Shown: piece by piece, positions 27,559 through 35,795 of the stretch
How the letters are laid out: every line of letters starts with the position of its first letter
Position numbering within the stretch: the first letter of the stretch is position 1
Assembly (NCBI GenBank): GCA_020638465.1
Contig: JACKIM010000001.1
Span: 2,116,501-2,180,500, forward strand
Length of the DNA: 64,000 nt
Origin: Geminicoccaceae bacterium
GTDB lineage: Bacteria > Pseudomonadota > Alphaproteobacteria > Geminicoccales > Geminicoccaceae
Reading direction: 5' to 3'
Position numbers and translations under genes: made by a program
The notes under the pieces: model-generated
Seen by the model: only the letters and a program-made list of their open reading frames with translations
Database searches by the model: none
What the model was told of the DNA's origin: nothing

Positions 27559-29211
27559 TTGCTCACCTTCGAACCTTCCATTCACCTGACACCCAGGGTC
27601 GGGCCCCGGTCCGACCTCTGGTGGAAGGGGGCCGTGATCTACCAGATCTATCCACGCAGCTTCGTCGACAGCAATGGCGACGGCGTGGGCGATCTGTCCG
27701 GCATCACCTCCAGGCTGGATTATGTCGCCAGTCTCGGTGTGGATGCGATCTGGATATCCCCTTTCATGAGGAGTCCGCAGGCCGACTACGGATACGACGT
27801 GTCGGATTACCGCGACGTCGATCCGATGTTCGGCACGCTGGCGGATTTCGACGAGCTGGTGGCACGGGCCCACGGCCTCGGGCTCAAGGTGATGATCGAC
27901 TTCGTGCCGAGCCACACGTCGATCCGGCACCCGTGGTTCGCCGAGAGCCGCGCCTCGCGGGACAACCCCAAATCGGACTGGTATGTCTGGGCCGATCCGA
28001 AGCCCGACGGCACGGCACCCAACAACTGGATGTCGGTGTTCGGAGGGCCCGCCTGGGAATTCGACACGAGACGTGGCCAGTACTATCTGCATAATTTTCT
28101 CAAGGAGCAGCCCGATCTCGATTTCCACAATCCGGATGTGATCGAGGCCCTGTTGGCGCAGGCGGAGTTCTGGCTCCAGCGCGGTGTCGACGGGTTTCGC
28201 ATCGATGCCATCGATTTTGGCGTCCATGATCCCGAACTCCGGGACAATCCTGCCCGACCGCCGGTGACCGACCAGCACGGCGCCACCACCCCCTTCAACA
28301 TGCAGTACCAGTTGTGGAACAAGGCCCGGCCCGAACTGTCGGAGATGTTCTTCAAGCCGATCTTCAGGCTTTCGCAGCGCTATGGCGCGACATGCCTGCT
28401 GGGCGAGATCAGCGGCGACACGTCGCTTGAGCGCATGGGCGACTACAGCTCGGGCGGCGGTCTCGACATGGCCTACAGCTTCCAGCTTCTTTCCTGCAAG
28501 CTCGCGGAGATCCGGGGGCACATCGAGGAGGCGGAGGCGTTTCTCGGCGATGGCTGGGCCTGCTGGTCGTTCTCGAACCACGATTGCTTCCGGTCCGCAA
28601 CGCGTTTCGGGGGCGCGCATCCGGATGACCGGTTGCGCAAGATGATCCCGCAACTCCTGTGTTCCCTGCGCGGCTCCATCTGTCTGTATCAGGGCGAGGA
28701 ACTGGGGCTTGAGGAAACGGAGCTCACCTATGACCAGATCCACGATCCGGTCGGCAAGACCTTCTGGCCGGCCAGCAAGGGACGCGATGGCTGCCGGACC
28801 CCCATTCCCTGGAAGGCCCAGTCCGAGCATGGCGGGTTCACGACCGGCGCACCGTGGCTGCCCGTGGGATCCGTCAACATGGCGATGGCCGTGGACCGGC
28901 AGGAGGCCGACCCGCATTCGGTCCTCGGTGTCACCAGGACATTCCTGCACTGGCGGCGGGAGCATGACGCCCTGCGCACCGGCGACATCGAGTTCGTCGA
29001 TGCGGGCAGGGGTATTCTCGCCTTCATCCGCCGCACGCCGGGCGAGACGCTCCTGAGCGCCTTCAACATCACGGACACGGATCGCTGCCACGAGATCGAG
29101 CTCGTTGCAGCGGATGCCGGATGTCCGACCGCAACCGGTGAGTTCAAGGACAATCGCCTGAGCTTGCCCCCTTATGGTGTGTTTTTCGGAAGAATCACCG
29201 ACGCCTCATGA
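27559..29211 (+). CDS. Alpha-glucosidase, GH13 family
   Basis: 550 residues. GH13 conserved regions are present in order: I DFVPSHTS, II GFRIDAIDF (nucleophile Asp), III LLGEISG (acid/base Glu) and IV FSNHD. The calcium-like loop DSNGDGVGDL is typical of oligo-1,6-glucosidase/alpha-glucosidase enzymes. There is no signal peptide, so it acts in the cytoplasm on the imported sugar. The start is TTG 27559, four bases after the permease stop. It is embedded in the transporter operon, like aglA of rhizobia. Confidence 0.92.
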   Translation: MLTFEPSIHLTPRVGPRSDLWWKGAVIYQIYPRSFVDSNGDGVGDLSGITSRLDYVASLGVDAIWISPFMRSPQADYGYDVSDYRDVDPMFGTLADFDELVARAHGLGLKVMIDFVPSHTSIRHPWFAESRASRDNPKSDWYVWADPKPDGTAPNNWMSVFGGPAWEFDTRRGQYYLHNFLKEQPDLDFHNPDVIEALLAQAEFWLQRGVDGFRIDAIDFGVHDPELRDNPARPPVTDQHGATTPFNMQYQLWNKARPELSEMFFKPIFRLSQRYGATCLLGEISGDTSLERMGDYSSGGGLDMAYSFQLLSCKLAEIRGHIEEAEAFLGDGWACWSFSNHDCFRSATRFGGAHPDDRLRKMIPQLLCSLRGSICLYQGEELGLEETELTYDQIHDPVGKTFWPASKGRDGCRTPIPWKAQSEHGGFTTGAPWLPVGSVNMAMAVDRQEADPHSVLGVTRTFLHWRREHDALRTGDIEFVDAGRGILAFIRRTPGETLLSAFNITDTDRCHEIELVAADAGCPTATGEFKDNRLSLPPYGVFFGRITDAS

Positions 29212-29239
29212 TGGATCGTGTGATGGGAGGGAGAGAGCC

Positions 29240-30340
29240 ATGGCCGCAATAAAGCTCGAAAACGTCAAGAAGTCCTTTGGCAATGTGCATGTCATCAAGG
29301 GTGTCGATCTCGACATCAAGTCCAACGAGTTCATCGTGTTCGTCGGTCCGTCCGGATGCGGGAAGTCGACGCTCCTGCGGCTGGTGGCCGGACTGGAGGA
29401 CATCACTTCGGGTGAGCTTTCGATCGACGGAAAGGTCGTGAACAGGCTGGCTCCGTCGGATCGTGGCATCGCCATGGTGTTCCAGTCCTATGCACTCTAT
29501 CCGCATATGACGGTCTACGAGAATATGGCATTCGGTCTCAAACTGGCCAAGACAGATCCCGGTGAGGCTGACGGGAAGGTACGGAATGCCGCCCGTATCC
29601 TGCAGCTCGAACACCTGCTGGAACGCCTGCCCAAGCAGCTTTCCGGAGGCCAGCGCCAGCGTGTCGCCATCGGCCGGGCGATCACCCGCGATCCCAAGGT
29701 CTTCCTGTTCGACGAGCCGCTGTCCAATCTTGATGCCGCCTTGCGCGTGCAGATGCGTATCGAGATTGCCAAACTGCACCACTCGCTCAACGCGACGATG
29801 ATCTACGTGACCCATGATCAGGTCGAGGCCATGACGCTGGCCGATCGGATCGTCGTGCTGGAGGCGGGCTACGTACAGCAGTTCGGCTCGCCTCTCGATC
29901 TCTATCATCACCCGCAGAACCGTTTCGTCGCCGGGTTCATCGGCAGCCCGAAGATGAATTTCCTCCCGGCGGAACTGGTCGCCACCGAGAGTGATCGGGC
30001 CCAGATCCGCACCCATGGCGGCGCGACGCTCTCCGCTCCGATACGCGCCCATGGCTCGGTCAAGGGGAATGGCTACGAACTGGGAATCCGGCCCGAGCAT
30101 CTTGTCGAGGGCGGCGGCGGCGATGCCCAGATTTCCGGCCCGGTCGTGGCGGTCGAGCATCTCGGGGCGGAAACCTACCTTTATGTCGACATGGGGCAGG
30201 AACTGCCGCTGACGGTCAAGTCCGCCGGCAACAGCACGACGCGCCCCGGCGACACCATCCAGATCGGTATTCCCAGTGGAGCCTGCTATCTGTTCGACAA
30301 GGACGGTAAGGCGTTCGACCGGCAGGCGTATGATGGCTGA
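29240..30340 (+). CDS. ABC transporter ATP-binding protein, MalK/UgpC/ThuK type
   Basis: 366 residues. Walker A GPSGCGKST, signature LSGGQRQRVAIGRA, Walker B VFLFDEPLSNLD and H-loop VTHDQ are all intact. The C-terminal ~120 residues form the MalK regulatory beta domain (ELGIRPEHL). It powers the importer and is the last gene of the operon; ATG follows GGGAGGGAGAG. A strong hairpin follows. Confidence 0.92.
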   Translation: MAAIKLENVKKSFGNVHVIKGVDLDIKSNEFIVFVGPSGCGKSTLLRLVAGLEDITSGELSIDGKVVNRLAPSDRGIAMVFQSYALYPHMTVYENMAFGLKLAKTDPGEADGKVRNAARILQLEHLLERLPKQLSGGQRQRVAIGRAITRDPKVFLFDEPLSNLDAALRVQMRIEIAKLHHSLNATMIYVTHDQVEAMTLADRIVVLEAGYVQQFGSPLDLYHHPQNRFVAGFIGSPKMNFLPAELVATESDRAQIRTHGGATLSAPIRAHGSVKGNGYELGIRPEHLVEGGGGDAQISGPVVAVEHLGAETYLYVDMGQELPLTVKSAGNSTTRPGDTIQIGIPSGACYLFDKDGKAFDRQAYDG

Positions 30341-30366
30341 GTGGTAACCTCCCTGCCACTCGGTTA

Positions 30367-30398
30367 GCGGCCCCCGTGACCCCATATCCGGGGGCCGC
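30367..30398 (+). terminator. Terminator of the alpha-glucoside operon
   Basis: GCGGCCCCCG and CGGGGGCCGC form a perfect 10-bp, very GC-rich stem with a 12-base loop, 27 bases after the ATPase stop. The T-run is weak (ATTTC). Confidence 0.7.
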
Positions 30399-30580
30399 AC
30401 CATTTCAAAGGGACAGGCTTCCGGCACGGGAGGAATCTTGCCGCCCGGCTCTGTCTTGAAAGCGTCATGGAACTCGTATAGTTTTCTACCTGTCAATATC
30501 ATCCATTTGGTGAATGGATAGCCTGTGGAGGGCGAGGTCTTGAGATTTCCTGTGTTCATATTCCTGAGTACGAGAGCCTG

Positions 30581-31159
30581 ATGTACAGGCCGGAGCGTCA
30601 TACGTTGTCGCTTTCGGCCTTTCCCGCACTGGTGCTCAATGCCGACTACCAGCCATTGAGCTATTTCCCGCTGTCTCTCTGGAACTGGCAGGAATCGGTC
30701 AAGGCGATCGTTCTCGATCGTGTTGATGTCGTATCATTATACGACCGGACCATTCGTTCGCCGGGGAGTGAATTGTGCCTGCCGAGTGTGGTGGCGTTGA
30801 GAGAATATATTCCACAAAGCCGCCGCCCGCCATTCACGCGCTTCAACCTGTTCCTGCGCGACCGGTTCACCTGCCAGTATTGCAGGCAGCCTTTCCATGC
30901 GACCGATCTGACCTTCGATCATCTGATCCCGCGCAGCCGTGGCGGGCGGACGTCCTGGACCAACATCGTCACGGCATGCAACCGGTGCAACCTGCGCAAG
31001 AGCAACCGGTTGCCCGGGGAATGCGGCATGCACCCGATGCACCGCCCGGAGATGCCGACAACCTGGCAATTACAGCAGAACGGCCGGGCATTCCCTCCCA
31101 ATTTTTTACATGAAAGCTGGCGGGATTACCTCTACTGGGACAGCGAGCTTGAAGAGTGA
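30581..31159 (+). CDS. HNH endonuclease family protein
   Basis: 192 residues. The HNH core spans residues ~95-140: RDRFTCQYCRQPF, LTFDHLIPRSRGG (His-Asp/His) and NIVTACNRCNLRKSNR, with two CxxC zinc pairs. The N-terminal ALVLNADYQPLSYFPLSLWNWQESVKAIVLDRV block is the common alphaproteobacterial arrangement for this chromosomally conserved HNH protein. Its physiological role is not established. It stands alone, between two ABC transporter operons. Confidence 0.85.
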   Translation: MYRPERHTLSLSAFPALVLNADYQPLSYFPLSLWNWQESVKAIVLDRVDVVSLYDRTIRSPGSELCLPSVVALREYIPQSRRPPFTRFNLFLRDRFTCQYCRQPFHATDLTFDHLIPRSRGGRTSWTNIVTACNRCNLRKSNRLPGECGMHPMHRPEMPTTWQLQQNGRAFPPNFLHESWRDYLYWDSELEE

Positions 31160-31251
31160 AGGGGAGGCCATGCGGCTTGCCGGGCCGCATTGACAAATCC
31201 CGGTTGAACCGTTCATCTCGTCGCAGGAGACTCGCCGAGGGATAACCGGAC

Positions 31252-32151
31252 TTGGAAAGTTGGCGTGAACAACCGTGGGTTTTTGTGGGCTTCGTGATGC
31301 CCGCCTTCATCTGGTTGTTGCTGTTCTTCCTGGTTCCTCTCGGGATGGTCTGGGTGCTGGGTTTCGGCGAGCGGACCGGACCGGTCGACATCCAGATTAC
31401 CTGGACATTCGGCAATTATATCAAGGCGTTCGATTCGATCTATCTGTGGTTGTTCGCCAAGACGCTCCTGATTGCCGCAATCGCCACCATTCTTTGTCTC
31501 ATTGTCAGCTTTCCCCTTGCGCTTGCCATCAGCTTCGCCACACCGGCAACCAAGTCATTATTGCTCATGTTGGTGATCCTGCCATTCTGGACCAATCTGC
31601 TGATCCGCACCTATGCGTTGATCGCCGTGTTGCGCAGCAAGGGCTATGTGAATTATGGGCTCGAATATCTGTGGCTGGGCGCAAAGTCCATCGCGGCTCC
31701 ATTGGGACTGGACGCCTTTCTCGGTGCCCGCTTCCAGCCGGTCGAATTGCTTTACAGCAATACAGCCGTCGTTTTCGGTATCGTCTATGTCTACCTGCCC
31801 TTCATGGTGCTGCCGCTCTATGCCTCGCTGGAACGCCTCGACCGCTCCCTGCTCGAAGCCAGCCTCGATCTGGGCGCGAGCCAGTGGCGCACATTCTGGT
31901 CCGTCACCGTGCCGCTGGCCGCCCCGGGCATCGTTTCGGGCATCATACTGGTATTCATTCCCGCTCTGGGGACCTTCCTCATTTCCGACCTGCTTGGTGG
32001 ACCCCACAGCGAGCTCATCGGCAATGTGATCGAGCGACAGTTCAAGGCGGCCAACAACCTGCCACTGGGCTCGGCCATGTCGTTCATCCTGCTCTACCTC
32101 ACCTTCGCGGCGCTGATCCTCCGGGCGCGCTGGAGCGAACGCGATGGCTGA
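31252..32151 (+). CDS. ABC transporter permease, PotB type
   Basis: 299 residues, six helices, EAA loop LEASLDLGASQWRTFWSVTVPLAAP, and NLLIRTYA plus GGPHSELIGNVI stretches typical of spermidine/putrescine PotB. The start is TTG 31252. It overlaps the PotC-type gene by 8 bases. The set imports a polyamine-like or other small cation/acid, going by family; substrate unproved. Confidence 0.88.
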   Translation: MESWREQPWVFVGFVMPAFIWLLLFFLVPLGMVWVLGFGERTGPVDIQITWTFGNYIKAFDSIYLWLFAKTLLIAAIATILCLIVSFPLALAISFATPATKSLLLMLVILPFWTNLLIRTYALIAVLRSKGYVNYGLEYLWLGAKSIAAPLGLDAFLGARFQPVELLYSNTAVVFGIVYVYLPFMVLPLYASLERLDRSLLEASLDLGASQWRTFWSVTVPLAAPGIVSGIILVFIPALGTFLISDLLGGPHSELIGNVIERQFKAANNLPLGSAMSFILLYLTFAALILRARWSERDG

Positions 32152-32965
32152 GCGCAAGGGCGTTCTCGACTATGGCCGCCAGTGGTGGGTGCGGATCTGG
32201 ATGCTCTGCGTCTTCGTCTTCCTCTATGCGCCCATCGTCATCCTCGTCGTGTTCAGCTTCAACGACAGCAAGCGCAACATCGTCTGGCGCGGCTTCACCC
32301 TCGATTATTACTACAAGGCGATTTCCAACAGTTCGCTGATTGAAGCATTCACGAACAGTATCTTCATAGCGATCATCTCGACGACGGTAAGTACCGCGAT
32401 GGGTGCATTGATCGCCCTGGGCTTGTGGCGCTTCCGGTTCCCCGGCCGGTCCGTGCTGGAAGGGCTCAACGCATTGCCCATCGTCATTCCGGAAATCTGC
32501 ATGGGTGTGTCGTTGCTGGTTCTGTTCAACCGCATCGGCTGGCCCAACGATCTGCCCTGGCCGTTCAACCTCGGCCCCATCGTCATAGGCCATGTCGTCT
32601 TCAGCTTTCCCTTCGTCGCCGTTGTCGTCCGTGCGCGCATGGAGGGATTCGACCGCTCGCTGGAGGAGGCGTCGAAGGATCTGGGCGCATCGGAATGGCA
32701 GACCTTCCGGCGCGTCACCGTGCCCTACATGAAGCCTGGACTGGTCGCAGGCGCATTGCTGGCGATGACCCTGTCGCTGGATGATTTCGTGATCACCTTC
32801 TTCACCAGCGGTCCCGATACGCTGACATTCCCGATCAAGGTCTATTCAATGGTCCGGTTTGGTGCGACGCCGGAGGTCAATGCCGCGTCCACGGTGCTGA
32901 TCCTGATCACGCTTCTGCTCACCGTGGTGGCGATGCGCCTGCAAAAGCCGGAGAAAGTCGCATGA
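32144..32965 (+). CDS. ABC transporter permease, PotC type
   Basis: 273 residues with six helices and the PotC-typical FSFNDSKRNIVWRGFTLDYY and EEASKDLGASEWQTFRRVTVPYMKP (EAA loop), ending with SLDDFVITFFTSGP. The start overlaps the upstream gene and its stop overlaps the next start as ATGA, so all three are translationally coupled. Confidence 0.9.
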   Translation: MAERKGVLDYGRQWWVRIWMLCVFVFLYAPIVILVVFSFNDSKRNIVWRGFTLDYYYKAISNSSLIEAFTNSIFIAIISTTVSTAMGALIALGLWRFRFPGRSVLEGLNALPIVIPEICMGVSLLVLFNRIGWPNDLPWPFNLGPIVIGHVVFSFPFVAVVVRARMEGFDRSLEEASKDLGASEWQTFRRVTVPYMKPGLVAGALLAMTLSLDDFVITFFTSGPDTLTFPIKVYSMVRFGATPEVNAASTVLILITLLLTVVAMRLQKPEKVA

Positions 32966-34041
32966 TCGTCCGGATCGAGGATCTCACCAAGAGCTTCGGC
33001 ACGTTCAGGGCGGTCGATCATGTGAGTCTGGATATTCCCGAGAAGTCCTTCTTCGCCCTGCTGGGGCCGTCGGGATGCGGGAAAACGACCCTGTTGCGGA
33101 TGATTGGCGGTTTCGAACATCCCACATCCGGCCGCATTCTCATTGACAGCGAGGACATGGGCAGGGTGCCACCGAACCGTCGTCCGGTGAACATGGTTTT
33201 CCAGTCCTATGCCGTGTTTCCGCATATGACCGTACGCAAGAATATCGCCTATGGTCTCGAAGTGACCGGCGTCGCCGCGGGCGAGGTGGCGCGGCGGGTC
33301 GACGAGGCGGTCGCCATGGTTCGCCTCGACGGCATGGAGGATCGGCGTCCCGACCAGTTGTCGGGCGGTCAGCGCCAGCGTGTCGCGTTGGCGCGGGCGC
33401 TGGTCAAGCGACCGAAGCTGCTGCTGCTCGACGAGCCGCTGTCGGCACTGGACAAGAAGCTGCGCGAGGAGATGCAGTTCGAACTGCGGCGGTTGCAGCA
33501 GGAAGTGGGGATCACCTTCGTCATCGTCACCCACGACCAGGAGGAAGCGCTCGGCATGGCGAACCACATCGCCGTCATGAACAAGGGGAGCATCCTGCAG
33601 ATCGCTCCACCAAGGGAACTCTACGAACATCCGAGACATCGCTTCGTTGCGGAATTCATTGGTGCGTCGAACGGTTTCGAGTGCGACGTGGTGGCCATCG
33701 ACGGCAATACCGCGCGGGTGACGAATGCCGATCTGGGGGAAATCACCGTCGAACGCGCCGACACCTCCACCAGAGAAGGCATTCTCATGGTGCGCCCGGA
33801 AAAGCTGCGTCTCGATTTCTCCACGCCGGCAGCGGTCGATGGCGAGGTGATGCTCGATGTGGCCATCGAGCAGATCGCCTATTATGGCGACCTTTCCTTC
33901 GTCTATCTGCGGACCGACAGCGGCAGGCGCCTGGCCTGCAGCCGCTACAACGTCAATCGCCTCGACCGCGACGACCCCGCGCCCGGCTTTCGCTGCCGTG
34001 TGGGCATTCATCCCGATGACCTTCTTCTGGTCGGGGAATGA
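32962..34041 (+). CDS. ABC transporter ATP-binding protein, PotA type
   Basis: 359 residues. Walker A GPSGCGKTT, signature LSGGQRQRVALARA, Walker B LLLLDEPLSALD, H-loop VTHDQEE, and a C-terminal TOBE domain (MVRPEKLRLDF). It completes a permease-permease-ATPase operon. No periplasmic binding protein gene follows; the next gene is unrelated, so the binding protein must be encoded elsewhere or is missing. Confidence 0.9.
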   Translation: MIVRIEDLTKSFGTFRAVDHVSLDIPEKSFFALLGPSGCGKTTLLRMIGGFEHPTSGRILIDSEDMGRVPPNRRPVNMVFQSYAVFPHMTVRKNIAYGLEVTGVAAGEVARRVDEAVAMVRLDGMEDRRPDQLSGGQRQRVALARALVKRPKLLLLDEPLSALDKKLREEMQFELRRLQQEVGITFVIVTHDQEEALGMANHIAVMNKGSILQIAPPRELYEHPRHRFVAEFIGASNGFECDVVAIDGNTARVTNADLGEITVERADTSTREGILMVRPEKLRLDFSTPAAVDGEVMLDVAIEQIAYYGDLSFVYLRTDSGRRLACSRYNVNRLDRDDPAPGFRCRVGIHPDDLLLVGE

Positions 34042-34149
34042 TGTGCATGGTGATTTTATCGAAAATTTGATGGGACGCCGATAATTTAACTCTAAATCAA
34101 GACTACATGGCGAGAATGGCATTCGTCTCCAACTGACGAGGCGTTCCAA

Positions 34150-34644
34150 ATGTCAACTTACTCCGCTCATGAAATAGTCTCGCCACGTTCGTCAATGGTC
34201 TCGCGAAGTGCAGCAGCACGCGTCCTTCTGGTCTCCGACGATCCCCGTTGGCGCCAGGCGTGCTATCGCCGTTTCCCCATCAGCATGGAAACGGCCTGGG
34301 TATCGCTGCTCGACAGCGCGCTGGCCGAACTCGACGTGCAATCCTTCGATGTCGTCGTGGTCGATACCAGCCTTCCCGATGCGGCGCCCGACCGGAACCT
34401 TCCGATTCTCGAACGCATGGCCCGCCGCCTCCCGGTCATTGCCGTCGTGCATGACGACCTCATTCACGCCTGGGCGCTGGAGCGGCGCGAGAGGGTTTCC
34501 CTGCTGAGGGTGCCGCCGGAAGCTGGTATCGAGCAACAGGCGTCGATGATCGCAGGCCTGGTCGCCGAGCAGCTGCATCCGACGGTGCGGCACGCGCCGA
34601 GGACGGAGCGCCATCATTTCATGTCGAAGACTGTCAAAGGTTGA
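34150..34644 (+). CDS. Degenerate receiver-like protein
   Basis: 164 residues. Residues ~24-130 follow the receiver fold: VLLVSDDPRW with an acidic pair, VVVDTSLPD at the phospho-acceptor strand, PVIAVV, and LLRVPPE where a working receiver has K-P. The missing lysine suggests that it is not switched by phosphorylation in the normal way. No output domain. It overlaps the convergent oxidoreductase by 11 bases. Family assignment is by pattern only. Confidence 0.5.
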   Translation: MSTYSAHEIVSPRSSMVSRSAAARVLLVSDDPRWRQACYRRFPISMETAWVSLLDSALAELDVQSFDVVVVDTSLPDAAPDRNLPILERMARRLPVIAVVHDDLIHAWALERRERVSLLRVPPEAGIEQQASMIAGLVAEQLHPTVRHAPRTERHHFMSKTVKG

Positions 34645-35698
34645 CTGGCCGACCTTCCCGGATCGACCTTTCGGCGGCTTCGCCCATGGCCACCGCACGG
34701 CTGCCGTCCTCGACCGTCACTTCGGGTCTGCCCCTGCCGCGGATCATGTCGAGGAACCGCCGATGCTGGTAATAGGTGGCGCCGTGATGGTCCCCCAGTT
34801 CAAGCAGTGACGGATCGACCGCGATCGTCTCGCGCTGAAGCGGCAGGCTGGTTCCCATGCGATGGACCGGCGCACGCTTGCCGATGATGAAGCTGGATGA
34901 CGGGATGCCGCATTCGATCTTGCCGAGATCGCCCGTCACCGCGATTTCCTCCTGGTCGCGACTTGCCTCGGCGAACATGCAAAGATCGAGCATGGCGCGC
35001 GAACCGTTGTCGAAATCGACGACGACGAAGGCATTGTCGATGATGTCCGGTCTCTCTCCGCCATAGTCCTCATCGAGATGGTTCACGTCCTGACCGCCCG
35101 AGGCATAGATCCGCGACGGCTCGGCCGACAGGATCAGGCGCATCAGGTCGAAGAAGTGACAGCATTTCTCCACCAGTGTGCCGCCCGTGTTGCGGGCGAA
35201 GCGGTTCCAGTTGCCGACCTTGGGCAGGAACGGGAACCGGTGTTCGCGAATGGCCACCATGTGCGGCCGGCCGGCCGTGCCCTTGCGCACTTCCTCGATG
35301 AGACGGGCGACCGGCGGCATGTAGCGGTATTCCATGGCGACCCAGACCGGAGCGGTCCGGCCGGCGACATGACGGCGGATCATCCTGCAATCGGCGGAGG
35401 TCGTGCAAAGGGGCTTTTCAACGAGAATGGGAAGATCGCTGTGCAGCACGTCCGTGAGGATGGCCGCATGGGTGTGGTTCGGGCTGGCAATGACCAGGGC
35501 ATCGACCAGGCCGGAATTCAGCAGATCGTCATGGGTGGCGAACGAGGCAGCTCCGCCGGCTGCTACTGCCGCCTTCCGGCGCATGTCGTCATCCGGATCG
35601 GATACGGCGGTGACTGCCGTTCCATCGATGGCACGAAGGTTGCGGATATGCTCCTGGCCCATCATGCCCGAGCCGATGATCCCGTAGCGCACGGTCAT
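34634..35698 (-). CDS. Gfo/Idh/MocA family oxidoreductase
   Basis: 354 residues. Rossmann motif YGIIGSGMMGQEH, VIASPNHTH, catalytic LVEKPLCTT (EKP motif), then GGTLVEKCCHFFDLMRLI in the C-terminal domain. An NAD(P)-linked dehydrogenase for a sugar, inositol or related compound. It shares little with the one at 3062 beyond the family. It lies 97 bases downstream of metH on the same strand, probably a separate unit. Confidence 0.88.
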   Translation of the reverse strand: MTVRYGIIGSGMMGQEHIRNLRAIDGTAVTAVSDPDDDMRRKAAVAAGGAASFATHDDLLNSGLVDALVIASPNHTHAAILTDVLHSDLPILVEKPLCTTSADCRMIRRHVAGRTAPVWVAMEYRYMPPVARLIEEVRKGTAGRPHMVAIREHRFPFLPKVGNWNRFARNTGGTLVEKCCHFFDLMRLILSAEPSRIYASGGQDVNHLDEDYGGERPDIIDNAFVVVDFDNGSRAMLDLCMFAEASRDQEEIAVTGDLGKIECGIPSSSFIIGKRAPVHRMGTSLPLQRETIAVDPSLLELGDHHGATYYQHRRFLDMIRGRGRPEVTVEDGSRAVAMGEAAERSIREGRPVNL

Positions 35699-35795
35699 GA
35701 TGGCCTCGCCATGTCCTGTTCGTCCCCGGTTGCCGTCTTCTCATGCGCGTTCATGCGACCGCTGGCAAGGCGGAGCGCGCAGGCAGGCGGTTCGC

